The translations under genes and the position numbers were made by a program. Shown piece after piece: positions 33,156-44,654 of a DNA stretch of 50,576 nt. The notes under the pieces are model-generated. The model made no database searches. It was not told where the DNA came from and worked only from the letters and a program-made list of their open reading frames with translations. The first letter of the stretch is position 1, and each line of letters starts with the position of its first letter. The DNA comes from Terana coerulea. Taxonomy: Eukaryota; Basidiomycota; Agaricomycetes; Polyporales; Phanerochaetaceae. The stretch covers positions 1 to 50,576 of the forward strand of contig JAKOGH010000255.1 of NCBI GenBank assembly GCA_024811115.1, in the 5' to 3' direction.

Positions 33156-35171
33156 ATGGACGACGAAGAGACATCCCCTGCGAAGAGACGAGTTGCCTAT
33201 TATTACGACCGTAAGAGCCATATGGGTAGTTAGTGCACGGCTCGAAGTGCTTATCATTGGTTTATCAGCCGACCTGGGGTCGTACAACTATGGCTCCAGC
33301 GCATCCCATGAAACCACAGCGAATGCGGATAACCCACGAATTGGTGTCGGCGTACGGCATGCTGGACAAGATGCACGTCCTCGTGAGTTGCGGCCGACAT
33401 ACGGAATGATTACCTGGCTTACGCGATTAGAGAGCGAAACGTGCGACGGCGGAAGAAATGACAAGGTTCCACACAGACGAATATGTTCACTTTCTGTCGC
33501 GCGTCACACCGGAGACAGTGGATGACCTGACGTACCACGGGACACGCTGTGAGCCCTCCTTCTGCGTCTTTCCTGCACGCATGCTGATTCGTGAATAGTT
33601 TTGGTTGGAGACGACAACCCCGCTTGGGACGGGTTATTCGAATTTTGTTCTATATCGGCCGGGGGGCTCAATAGGTGCGTCCGGATCCTTCCCACATTGC
33701 GTACGCCATACTCACTCTCTGAAGAGGCTGCTCATCGCCTCACGTCCGGCGCCGCTGACATCGCCATCAACTGGGCCGGCGGGCTGCACCACGCGAAGAA
33801 GCGCGAGGCGTCCGGCTTCTGCTACATCAACGACATCGTGCTCGGCATCCTCGAGCTGCTGCGCTTCCACCCGCGCGTGCTCTGTACATCGACATCGACT
33901 GCCACCACGGCGACGGCGTCGAGGAGGCGTTCTACACGACGGACCGCGTCATGACCTGCTCCTTCCACAAGTTCGGCGAGTACTTCCCCGGCACGGGCAC
34001 GCAGGAGGACCGCGGGCGCGGCGGCGGCCGGGGCTACGCGCTCAACGTGCCCCTCAAGGACGGCATCACCGACGACGCGTTCCGCAGCATCTTCGAGCCC
34101 ATAATCACGAAGATCAACGAGGTCTTCCGGCCGACGGCGATCGTGCTCCAGTGCGGCGCGGACTCGCTCGCGGGCGACAAGCTTGGGTGCTTCAACATCA
34201 CGATGCAGGGCCACGCGAACTGCGTGCAGTTTGTGCGCCGGCTCGGCATCCCGCTCATGCTCCTCGGCGGCGGCGGCTACACCGTGAAGAACGTCGCGCG
34301 GACGTGGGCGTACGAGACCGCGTGCGCGCTCGGCGTCGAGGACACGATCGACCCCAACATGCCGTGGAACGAGGTCTTTGAGTGGTTCGGCCCGCGGTAC
34401 CGCCTCGAGGTCGTCGAAAACAACATGGACGACCTGAACACGAAGGACGGGTCACTAAACCGCGTGCGGTGCGTCTGATTCGCCTACCGCGCGCGTGGGT
34501 ATCTGCTAACACCTCGCGGAACGCCCTAGCGAAACCGCATTGCGCCACCTGTCTGAGCTGCGCCCGGCGCCGTCGGTGGGGCTGCAGGACGTCCCGCACG
34601 AGAGCCTGGGCGAGCACCTCGGCTTCTCGTCGCAGGCGCTGCGCACGGACGAGATGGATGAGCGGCTCGCGCGTGAGTGCCCCTTCGCGTTACGTACGCT
34701 TTCCGTGCGCGTGCTCACTGCCGCGTCTCCAGAGAACATGCGCTTCGTGTACGGCCAGCAGGAGCCGCCGAGCTCGGAGTCGTCCGACGCGACGTCCGAG
34801 TCCGACGACGAGCACGGCGCCGCGTCCGCCCGGCGCATCCCCGCGCCCCGCCGCGCGGACGGGTGGGCAAGCAGCGCATGAGCATCGTGACGAACCAGCT
34901 GCTTGCTGTCCCGCGGCTCGAGGACGACGGGACGGGCTACTACGACTATGCGCACGCGGCGGACGCGGACGCCGCGGGCGCACGGCGCCGGTTCTTCCAC
35001 AGCGGCGCGCGGTGGGACGCGCAGCTGCAGCGCGTGCTGGTGTGCGCCGACGGGCTTGCGGTGCCCCGCGTGAGCGTCGCGGAGCTGATGGAGACGGGCG
35101 GTCGCGCGGACTTGGAGGGGTCGGATGTGGAGGAGGAGATGGAGATTGACGAGGAGGAGGGAGAGGGCTGA
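33156..35171 (+). CDS. Class I histone deacetylase (Rpd3/Hos2/HDAC3 group), frame broken four times
   Basis: A zinc-dependent lysine deacetylase of nuclear corepressor complexes. Exons are 33156-33210, 33269-33382, 33431-33548, 33599-33674, 33725-34468, 34530-34672 and 34733-35171. Class I signatures include RVAYYYD and [15 protein letters not shown]. Others are [42 protein letters not shown] with the zinc ligands, [15 protein letters not shown] and [16 protein letters not shown]. The spelling CGADSL favours the Hos2/HDAC3 branch over Rpd3 (CGGDSL). The C-terminus is acidic ([13 protein letters not shown]). Apparent indels: one extra base near 33292-33301, an extra G in 33661-33666, an extra CT in 33880-33883, and a missing G at 34861-34863. 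They net +3; corrected length is about 561 residues. Given the strength of conservation, I treat this as one functional gene with a faulty consensus. Confidence 0.85.
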
Positions 35172-35585
35172 CTGTGCTGAGCGGCAGGGTGGCTTTGTCT
35201 GGTCGTTCCGATTTCTCGTGTATCTATGGGATTGTACGTTGTACTGTTGGAATATCGCTTTTCGTGCGCGACCAAGAACTGGATATAGATACTCCTCGAG
35301 GTAACCATAGACCGCTATATACATGAGTATGTGTATCAATTGCTTGTTCTTCTTGGCGTTATTTATTGCTCTGTTCCTTTTTCTAGCTGTGGATTGGTCA
35401 TCATAGATAGCCTTGCTGTAACTTTCCTACTTACCTGAAGTTTCGTGGTGGGCGCCTTCACGCCGATCGCCCTTGTGGCGTACTTGCCATTATGTTAGCC
35501 TTTACTTATCAGCCTTCTTACGCTCGTTTTACTCCTTCTGCAGTACTGTACGGTCACGGTGCTCCTGGACACTACCTGTACCGCG

Positions 35586-35593
35586 TGACGTCA
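35586..35593. promoter_or_regulatory. CRE/ATF-type palindrome TGACGTCA
   Basis: A perfect 8-bp site for ATF/CREB-type bZIP factors, 386 bases upstream of the permease ATG. A perfect 8-mer is expected by chance about once per 65 kb, so function is plausible but unproven. Confidence 0.45.
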
Positions 35594-35666
35594 CACTCGA
35601 CGCGACGCGTCATATCGCCTGCACGTGCTGGGTACGCGCCTCGAAAATGTCCCACGTGGCGCGACC

Positions 35667-35803
35667 CTTATCTCGCAAGCGGCTCCCGACGCCCCTCCCG
35701 ACGCATCTTCACGCCGCCGAGGCACACAAGACCCGATAAGCAGCGGCGGCCTCGCCCGTGACTGGCCCATTCGAGTTGGGCCGAAGATTTTATCCTGCTA
35801 TCA
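35667..35803. promoter_or_regulatory. Cluster of three GATA-factor (HGATAR) sites
   Basis: AGATAA (reverse strand of CTTATCT, from 35667), CGATAA within GATAAG at 35734-35740, and TGATAG (reverse of CTATCA, 35798-35803) fall within 137 bases upstream of a purine permease. In ascomycetes such genes are switched on by AreA/Nit2-type GATA factors under nitrogen limitation. The same regulation here is inference. Confidence 0.5.
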
Positions 35804-35978
35804 GCCCGCCACCATGTCCCCCTGTCCAGATAGCAGCCACAGACCGAGCGCCCTCGGAGTCAACTGAACAGGCCTTCTTATAACATTACAGGCTCGGCCC
35901 CAGGATGTCCTGCACCGCTTCGTCGTCGACGTCGACCATCGCCTGGCCGTCCCCCGCCGCCTACATCCCCGCCTCGCG

Positions 35979-38295
35979 ATGTCCGACCAGCAGTCCATCA
36001 TCAAGGAGCAGCCTGGGCGCGTCCACTCGCCGACCGTCCCTCCGCCACCTGCAGGGCGCGGCGCCAGCCTGCGCTCGCAAGTAGGCTCCCTGGGGCGCAA
36101 GTTCACGACAAAGGAGGGCTGGCTCGGCGACTACGACTACGCGTGGCTGTGCACGCCCGCGCTGCCCTTCGCGCGCGGCGGGCGCAGGCGGCGCACGAGC
36201 CCGCCGTTCTACGCGCTCGACTCGGACCTGCCGCTCCTCCTCGCGCTCGCGTGCGGCCTCCAGCACGCGCTCGCGATGCTCGCCGGGCTCATCACGCCCC
36301 CATCATCTTTGCGAGCGCGCTCAACCTCGATGCGCAGACCTCGGCGTACATGATCTCTGCCTCGCTCATCGGCTGCGGTGCGTGCTGAACCTTGTATGCG
36401 TGAAGAAGGCGCTGACAGGATCTAACAGGCATCTTGAGTCTCGTGCAGATGTCTAGGCTGCATCTGTTCAGGGGCTATTACCTCGGCACAGGCCTCATCA
36501 GCGTCGTCGGTACAAGCTTTGCCACGTTGAGCACCGCCAACGCTGTAGGTGGAAGTTCAGCTTTTCCATTCATCGTATCCTAATACACCGAAAGATTTTC
36601 AACGCCATGTACGCGGATGGTACTTGTCCATCTACAACCGCAGCAGATGGAACCGTCACACGAGGCCCGTGCCCAGATGCATACGGCAAGGTTCTTGGTA
36701 CGCCGCCCACCTACTGCAACTCTACTCACACAGCCTGCTCACTTCGGCCTCTCCCAGGAACCTCCCTCATTTGCTCGTTCCTTGAGATGTTCATGTCCTT
36801 CGTCTCGCCGCGCATCCTCAAACGGATCTTCCCGCCCATGGTCACCGGCACCGTCATCCTCATGATCGGGGCCTCCCTCGTCGGCTCCTCCGGCATCCCG
36901 AACTGGGGCGGCGGCTCGAACGACTGCTCGGGCCGCCCGACGTCGGGATTCTTCCAGTTGTGCCCCGACATCTCTGCGCCCAGGCCTCTGCCGTACGTCC
37001 TTCCCCGTCTATGCTCTCGTTGTTTGTTGCCTGACATGGTGGCGTCGCGCAGATGGGGCTCGCCCGAGTTCATCGGCCTCGGCTTCCTGAGCTTCGTGTC
37101 GATCATCCTCACCGAGCTCTTCGGCTCGCCGTTCCTCAAGAACGTCTCGATTATCGTCGGCCTCGCGGTGGGCTGTATCGTCGCCGGCGCCGCGGGCTAC
37201 ATCGACGGCAGCAGCATCGCGAGCGCGCCGCCGATCACGTTCCTGTGGGTGCACACCTTCAAGATCGGCGTGTACGCTCCCGCGATTTTGCCCATGCTGG
37301 CCGTCTACGGTGCGCTGACAGTACATGTAACGTGACGCTGTTCTGACGTGGGGCGGCGTGTAGTGTCGCTGGCGATGGAGGCCATCGGCGACATCACCGC
37401 GTCCGCGGAGGTCTCGCGGCAGGCCGTCGACGGCGAGCAGTTCGACTCGCGCATCCAGGGCGGCGTCCTCGTACGTACACGTCCCACCCATTTCTACGAA
37501 TTAATACGGATTACGAGGGTTGCAGAGCGACGGCATCGGCGGCTTCCTCTCCGCGCTCTTCACCGTCACGCCGCTCTCCATCTTCGCCCAGGTCCGCCTC
37601 CCTCCTCCCTCCTTTCCCTCAACAGCGCATACTAAAGCCTGTGGATGCTGCAGAACAATGGTGTGATTGCGATCACGCGCTGCGCGAACCGCACGGCCGG
37701 CCGCTTCTGCTGCGTGTTCCTCATCCTCTTTGGCGTGCTCGGCAAGATTTCCGGTGTTTTCCTCGCCAGTGCGTCTCTCTCCTCCCGTCCTCCCCGCCCG
37801 TCCCACCAGCCACTCACCGTTTTTGCGTTGACTCGCGAACAGTACCGAACCCGGTGCTCGGCGGCGTGACGACGTTCCTGTTCGCGTCCGTGGCTGTGTC
37901 CGGCGCGCGCGTGCTCGCGTACACGCGCTTCACGCGGCGCGACCGCTTCGTGCTCGCCGCCGCGCTGTCCTTCGGGCTCGGCGACCTCCTCGTGCCAGGC
38001 ATCTTCGCGCACCTCTTCGACGGCGTGGATCATCCCAACAAGGGATTGCAGGGCCTGTTTGACTCAATTACGATCATCCTGAGCACACCCTGTGCGTATT
38101 CGCTTTTCAAACTGGTTTGCACGAGAAGGCTGACGCAATGGGATAGTTTTGGTGGCGGGCGTGGTGGCGGTGGTGCTCAACCAGATATTGCCGCAGGAGG
38201 ACACGGAGGAGATCGAAGAGGAAGAGCGCGAGGACGTCGAGGTTATCGACGTCGAGGCGCGTCACCCGAATGGCGACAAAGGCGAGGAAAAGTAG
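35979..38295 (+). CDS. Purine/xanthine-uric acid permease (NAT/NCS2 family, UapA/UapC-like), frame broken once
   Basis: A plasma-membrane H+ symporter for xanthine and uric acid in its best-known relatives. Exons are 35979-36377, 36429-36544, 36595-36697, 36758-36992, 37053-37309, 37364-37470, 37526-37591, 37654-37768, 37843-38091 and 38147-38295, giving 598 residues after one correction. The NAT signature QNNGVIAITR lies at residues 428-437, with QHALAMLAGLITPP in TM1. IFPPMVTGTVILMIGASLVG, SLAMEAIGDITASAEVS and VLGGVTTFLFASVAVSG are also typical, and the C-tail is very acidic (DTEEIEEEEREDVEV). The C run 36297-36301 lacks one base; adding it turns PSSLRAR into PIIFASALNLDAQT. Intron 3 was placed at 36698 to recover KVLGTSLICSFLEMF. 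GATA sites upstream suggest nitrogen control. Confidence 0.9.
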
Positions 38296-38567
38296 GGCTG
38301 CTATGGCTGTTGCTGCATGTATTTAGATCTTGGATTTTGTATAGTAGCCACCTACAATTTGTTTGCTTGCTGGTGCTCCTGTTTCCCTCGTGTTCTGCGA
38401 GGTTAGCCGAGTACGCCGAGCGCCACAGGAGGTAAGCGCCCGAAGCGCCGACTGAGCAATCTCATTCCGCGTGCCCGCAGACGCGACCACCACACACAGC
38501 GCTGCACACCCGCTGTCCACCCCATGCCCCCCGTCTGACGGGTACTTAGACACGGCAAGACGCAGGG

Positions 38568-41500
38568 ATGTCTGCGAATGCTAACGGGCAGGACGAGCAT
38601 GGCGAGCACGAAGAGCAGGACCACGACGAACACGAACGTGACGCGCGGATGGTGGACAGTCCGGATGAGCTGAGCTTGGCGGAGTCGAAGGGTAAGGCGG
38701 ACGAGAGACATGGGGATGAGCACGAAAATGGTGTGAATGGCGATGCGGGAGTTGACGAAGAGGATAGTAGTGAGGAAGAAGAGGAAGATGACGAGGAGGA
38801 AGAGGCGGGTGAGGCAGCTCATGAGTCTGGTCTGGGGCAGCATAGTGGCCCAGGAGTAGAGGACGCAGGGGAAGGCGAACAGGACTCCGATGAAGAAGAG
38901 GATGAAGATGACGACGACGACGACGACGAGGAGCCCGCGCTGAAGTACGAAAGGCTCGGCGGCGCAGTGCAGGACTTGCTGCAGAAGGACTCGGCCTCTG
39001 CATTATGCTACTCGCATGAACGGCTGGTGCGTCTCCCTTTGTCCTCTCCTCAAGATGCTAACGCTGCAGCCGTAGATCTTGGGCACGCACGCGGGCATCA
39101 TCCATGTGTTGGACATGCACGGCGAGCGGACCAAGTCCGTGAAACCCCACTCCGCGAGCATCCTCGACATCTGCGTCGACGAGACGGGCGACTTCATCGG
39201 CACGGCCTCCATGGACGGTGAGCCCTCCCCTTGTGCCTTCTCACCTTCCACCCCCAGCTCCTCACACCACCCCGCAGGACAGGTCGTGCTCTACTCGCTG
39301 TCCACGCCCGAGGTGTACCACTTCGACAAGAAGCGGCCGATGCGCACGCTCGCGCTCGAGCCGGGCTTCGCCAAGCGCAGCACGCGCGCGTTCGTGTGCG
39401 GCGGCCTGGCCGGCGCGCTCGTCCTGCACGAGAAGGGCTGGCTCGGCCACAAGGAGACGGTGCTGCACAGCGGCGAGGGCCCGATCTGGCAGGTCCAGTG
39501 GCAGGGGCGGCTCATCGCGTGGGCGAACGACCTGGTCCGTCCCCGTGCGGGTGCTCTCCCGCGTCGGTTGCATGCTCACGGTTCCGCACGCAGGGCATCA
39601 AGATCTACGACACGACGTCGCAGATGCGCATCATCTTCATCGACCGCCCCGCCGACAGCCCGCGCGCGGACCTGTTCCGCTGCACGCTGCACTGGCAGGA
39701 CGACTCGACGCTGCTCATCGCGTGGGCGGACCAGATCAAGGTCGCGCGGATCCGCGCGCGCCCGCGCTCGAACGCGAACGTGAACGCGGGCCTCCCGCCG
39801 CTCGTCGTCGAGATCACCGCCGTCTTCCAGCTCGACTGCATGATCGCCGGCGTCGTCCCGCACCTGATGTTCGCCACCCCGGAGCTCGCCGCGCCCCCGC
39901 CGGCCCCGCCAAGGCCGGCGGCGCGCCGCCCGCGCTGACCGCGTTCCTCGTCCTCGCGTACACCCCGCCGGACACGGCGCTGCTCGCGGGCGACGAGGCC
40001 GCGCCGTCGCGCGCGGCGCAGGCGCGCAAGGCGGCCGAGCGCCCCGAGCTGCGCATCATCTCGCGCGCGGGCGAGGAGGTCGCGAACGACGCGCTGAGCA
40101 TCGCCGGCTTCGAGCGCTGGGCGTGCACGGACTACGCGCTGCGCGCCGCGCCGGGGTGCTACGTCGTGCTCAGCCCGCGCGACATCGTGCTCGTGCGGCC
40201 GCGCGACTGGCGCGACCACGTCGCGTGGCTCGTCGAGCGTGCGCGGTACGAGGAAGCGTTGGACGAGATTGAGCGGCAGACGAGGGATAAGGGTGGGGAG
40301 TGTGCGCATGAGCATGACCACGAGGGCGTCGACGCGGTCGCGATTGGGCAGAAGTACATCGAGCATTTGGTCGGCGAAGGTGCGAGGCGTTGCGCTGTCT
40401 CTGCTGCGTGCGTGGTCGCTAACATGCTGCGATAGGGGACTTTGTCAAGGCGGCGCGGCTGTGCCCCAAGGTGTGCGGGCACGATACGAAGCGCTGGGAA
40501 GACTGGATATTTGTCTTTGTGCAGAAGCACCAGCTCCAGGTAAGCAAGCATCACGAGGACGCTCTCGAACGCCATTCTGAAACGCTCTATAGGCCATCAT
40601 TCCGTACGTCCCGACGGAGCACCCCACGCTGGGGCACCTGGTGTACGAGATGATACTTGCCTACTTTTTGTCGCACGACCGCCAGGTAGGTGATGGTTTT
40701 TGACAACATATGCACCGTCACTGAGCGTTTTTTGCAACCAGGCGCTGCTGAAGACGGTCAAGCAATGGCCTACCGGGATTTACGACGTCGCAGCGGTGAT
40801 CGTCGCCGTGCAGGCCGAGCTCGACCGCTCGCCTTCGACCTCGACCTCACCGGGTAGCCCTGCGACCGCAGACGCGGTGCTCTTGATGGAGTGTCTTGCA
40901 GAATTGTGCGTCCCGCCTCTACCGCGTTCCCGCTGCGTCGCTCACGTATCCCAGGTACACCGCCAACCGTCAGCCGGGCAAAGCGCTGCCCTTCTTCCTC
41001 CGCTTGCGCCGCCCGAACGTGTTTGATCTCATCCGCGAGCACAATCTGTTCACCGCGGTGCAGGACCAGGCGCTGCTGCTGGTCGAGTTTGACCACGAGC
41101 TGATGGACAAGCGCCGGAAGGCGGGCGAGGACGTCGATCCGAGCGACAGCGCCGCGATCCGGCTGTTGGTGGACCACATCCATTCCATTCCGGTGAGTGC
41201 GTGTGGCTGTGGCGGAACGCTGAGGTTACTGAAGGCGCTTGGTGCAGATCGGGCGGGTGGTGCAGCAGCTGCAGGCGAGAGAGTATTACCTGTATCTTTA
41301 CTTGGACGCCCTGTTCGCGAAGGACCCTCACCTAACGTCGGACTTCGCGGATACCCAGGTATATCTCCTCGTCGATCTTTTGTTGACTCCAGGTCTCATA
41401 TGCCTCGCCCTGAAGGTTCGACTGTGCGCCGAGTACGCACCGCGAAAACTCGTAGACTTCCTTCGGTCGAGCAACTCTTACAACCTTGAAAAGGTGAGTG

Positions 41501-42470
41501 TCGTTGTTGTATTTGTCGGTTACCTTATCATTGAAAACCCTCCCGTAGGCATATGTTGTGTGCAACGACCGTGACCTAGTCCCAGAGATGGTCTTTCTGC
41601 TTGGTCGGATGGGTAATAATAGAAAAGCGCTAAACATCATCATTGAGCGGCTTGGAGACGTTAATCGGGTCGGTACCTCATCGTCCGTGATGGAAACTGA
41701 TTCTGACGATCTTGTTCCACAGGCCATTGACTTTGCAAAGGAGCAGCATGACGACGACCTTTGGGAAGATTTGTTACGGTATTCAGAGACAAGGCCTGGC
41801 AAGTACTCTCTCCATCCCTATGTGCAACTGCCTTTAACTCTGTATCGTTCTGACAGCTTTTATCCGCGGCCTGCTCGAGAACGTCGGCGCGGAGATCGAC
41901 CCCATACGACTAATCAGACGCATCAAGAACGGGCTCGAGATTCCCGGACTGAAGGGCGCGCTGATCAAGATCCTGCAGGACTTCAACCTCCAGGCGTCGC
42001 TGCTTGAAGGCTGCCAGACGGTCCTGCACGGCGACTGCGCCGACCTCGCACAGACGCTGCACAAGAACCAGACGGCCGGGTTCTTCCTGAGCGGTGCGCC
42101 GCCCTATGTATCGAGTGTGGAACGCGCGCTGACACGCTGTGCGTACAGGCAAACAGACGTGCCTGGTGTGCGCCGACCCGCTCGTCGAGAACTCGCAGAG
42201 CTTGCTGTTATTGTTCCTCTGTCGCCACGTCGTGCACGCCCGCTGCGTGAGCAAGAGCGAGCTGCTACCGCACCGCTCGGACGTCGGCAGCGTCTATGGC
42301 GGGCGCGCGGGCATAAGCGGCAAGATCGCCTTGTACGTCGTCTTCTATGTCTCCTTGCGCCACGGCGACGGACTCATTGTGTCTTTGCGGGTAGAACAGC
42401 GCTCGTGCGGGCGCGCCTCGACCGCGGATGCCCGGTGTGCCAGAAGAGGACAGAGGGGACACGGACTTGA
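38568..42470 (+). CDS. VPS41: Vacuolar protein sorting 41, HOPS tethering complex subunit, frame broken once
   Basis: Vps41 tethers endosomes and AP-3 vesicles to the vacuole through Ypt7/Rab7. Fifteen exons: 38568-39026, 39076-39217, 39278-39534, 39594-40379, 40436-40539, 40593-40685, 40742-40905, 40955-41192, 41248-41358, 41416-41493, 41549-41668, 41723-41798, 41857-42093, 42149-42332 and 42395-42470. They give 1041 residues after one correction. In order: a long acidic N-terminal arm (Glu/Asp runs), a beta-propeller (GTHAGIIHVLDMHGERTKSV, FIGTASMDGQVVLYS), a clathrin-like alpha-solenoid (PYVPTEHPTLGHLVYEMIL, LLGRMGNNRKALNIIIERLGD), and a C-terminal RING-H2 (CLVCADPL, LCRHVVHARC, CPVC). One C is missing near 39904-39907; without it the frame ends at a TGA (39938-39940) in mid-protein. 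The intron 41799-41856 is GC-AG. Confidence 0.93.
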
Positions 42471-43094
42471 CTGTCGCCACATTCGATACCCACATCCCTT
42501 ATTCACTTCAATGTCTTTCTATAGGACTATCGCGATATCAACTGTTGCTTTTGCTCCTTCATGGGACGAGATGTGGCGGATCTTGAGCTGACCCACTCTG
42601 GGTCCAGAAGACAACCACGGTGAAAAGCGTCCATATCGGCTGCCTCACCCACATATGAGCTTTGAGCAATGCTCTTGCGATATATGGTGTGGATTCACAT
42701 TCGGAACGAAGCAGTGACCTTCAGCGAGGCTGACTTTGTTCTGCGCACAGCCTTGTCTTCTGTATCTGCACCCACCGTATGTGGCGCAGGGGTGTGCTAT
42801 AGCACCGCCTTATTGCACTGATGTATTGTATATGGCTAGAGCTGTGTCGTACTAACTGGAGTTGCTTTATAGAGGTTCCTTAGGTGCAACGTCGCCAGGC
42901 TGTGCGGGCGCTTTCCCATCTTGGACTACACTGAAGAGCTGGCTATAGCGTGCTATTATCCTGAGTACTGCCTCGAGAGCACCGCCTTGTGCTGAGGACT
43001 ACTTAAGGACCGGCGGGCGAGCGATGTCTCGACCACCCTACTCATTGCAACTCCCGAATACCAACTTCCACCGAATTCACAAACAGACTCAGAG
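42471..43094. other. Intergenic region after VPS41
   Basis: The left part is the presumed 3' flank of VPS41. No gene is seen. A TACTTAAGG element at 43000-43008, about 90 bases before the next ATG, may serve as its core promoter. Confidence 0.4.
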
Positions 43095-43575
43095 ATGCCC
43101 TTCTGCTACCCTTCACCTTGGCCACACACTCCCGCTTGGAATAATTTACCTGTGCGCCACTTTCTCTGGCACCTTGAGCGATGCCGACTGACTCATTGTC
43201 AATTTATTCCCCAGGACTGCCCGCCTAGCCCCAGGGCATCCCCGTCTTACGGCTATTATGACTTAACCCACGGTGGAGATGCCAATTGGACGTACACAGA
43301 CGGGTGAGAATAGAGCAACCCTTTTTCCGGGCGGAAGCTGATCGGGACCGTACTTCAGGAACTCGCAAGTGTGGCAACGTTACCGTGCGCCACATCCACC
43401 AACCCCAGTCGCGCCTCTCCCTTGGATGTCTCCTCCTGCCCATTCATCTACTCCGGTGCCCTCGGAAGCATTATTGAGCCCGTCAGGTTCAAGAGGGTCT
43501 CCTCCAGGTTCAAGAGGATCTCCTCCGGGTTCTGGCTGGGATTGCCGACGCTGGCGATTCATCAGGGTGAAGTAA
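43095..43575 (+). CDS. Small three-exon gene, 120-residue Pro/Ser/Gly-rich protein, function unknown
   Basis: Exons 43095-43151, 43215-43303 and 43359-43575 join through GT-AG introns of 63 and 55 nt and give exactly 121 codons ending TAA. The protein begins MPFCYPSPWPHTPAW, is rich in Pro, Ser, Trp and Tyr, and contains a tandem GSRGSPP repeat. It ends WDCRRWRFIRVK. There is no signal peptide, membrane segment or known domain. The aromatic and proline-rich, low-charge character suggests an unstructured protein with a structured Trp/Arg C-terminus. I recognise no family. Support is the clean three-exon frame and good splice sites; expression is unproven. Confidence 0.55.
43485..43526 (+). repeat. 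In-frame 21-bp tandem repeat encoding GSRGSPP
   Basis: Two 21-base units, 43485-43505 and 43506-43526, differ at one base, and a partial third follows (GGGTTCTGG). The unit is a multiple of three, so copy number can vary without breaking the frame of the 120-residue gene. Confidence 0.75.
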
Positions 43576-44654
43576 TGTCGTCGTTGATTGGGTATGTGGG
43601 GCGTTCATTCGCGAAGAAAATGGCTACTGATAATGCTTGTTCCTGTAGAGGTTTGACTATTCTGTTTCTCAGCTGTTTTGTACAAGTAGCAATCTCGATT
43701 TCGGACAAGGACTAACGGACGATTCCTTCACTATGTTGTATCAATAGCCTATTTCCCTTGAGCTGCCAGTAGTACCATAGCGACACGTTGTAATATCGAC
43801 ATCTGCCTCGTAACCCAGTAACTTTGACAGACCTCGTTGTTCCAGTTGAAGACAGGTCGAGAACGTCACAGCTGAGTTTATAATCAACAGGACTTGCCTT
43901 ATTAGTACAGAAGGGACACCTGGACCTTCGGTCCGAAACACCGGGCGATGTTTTCCGCTGCCCGCCGGCTGCTGCGTGGTCCTTGCATTCATTACCGCTG
44001 CTCTCGCTCCATTGATCAAAGCCTCACGTATTCACTATGACTGCACACGAGTATCAGTTTCACACTGGGCCGAAATGCGTCGCAATTATACACTGGCCGA
44101 CACAGCAATGCTCATACGCTCCGCGGTGACGTCGCGCGAGTCGGGCAGCGTGGCTCATTGCTCAAGGCAGGCGTTATTTTATACCCAACAGTTTACAAGG
44201 TACTGAATAAATTAGGGCTGTATGCAGCAGGACATTTATTTGCTTCCAGAATGGACTTATTCTTGTGGATGTGAATACCCTGCGCCAGCTCGCCTTGCCG
44301 AAGGAGAGCGAGATTTGCTCTGAGCTATCGCGAGGATCTTGGCGAACCCACTGGCCCAGTAACCATTCTGTCTAGTCTAAGTTGGCACCATGTTCCTTGG
44401 AGCTCTCGGGACCTTGACCAAATCAAGTCATCTCCCTTGCGCCGCTTCCACAGCGCCGTGTCAGTCCACCGTGTGGCACCTCCGCCGTCAGAGGGCTCGA
44501 TTTCCGCTCGCCCTTATCGCGGGACATTGCCTCACTGCTATGAGGCACTCGAAACGTCCAGAAACTTCGGTCTCTCAGCTTTTGGGCGCCGTGGAAGTCT
44601 ATTAAGGTCCACACCTTTTCAATGGGAAGACTCCACGAGAACTCGCCTTAACGT
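43576..44654. other. 1.1-kb intergenic region
   Basis: No gene is recognised. Open frames of 63-92 codons occur on both strands without domains or a splice-supported structure. The right end is the 5' flank of the MYND gene. Confidence 0.4.

Larger units (their letters stand above)
35172..35978. other. Intergenic region holding the permease promoter
   Basis: The left third is the AT-rich 3' flank of the deacetylase gene. The right part carries a CRE-type palindrome and three HGATAR sites, listed separately. No open frame here looks coding. Confidence 0.5.

Noticed and set aside
33661..33666. Programmed ribosomal frameshift sites
   Set aside because: The breaks occur at unrelated runs in many genes, in both directions, without a common slippery heptamer or downstream structure.
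34506..35339. 277-codon minus-strand frame opposite the deacetylase
   Set aside because: It is the GC-rich antisense shadow of conserved coding sequence and has no motif of its own.
39605..40366. 253-codon minus-strand frame opposite VPS41
   Set aside because: Shadow of a GC-rich exon; composition is Arg/Val/Ala-rich with no domain.
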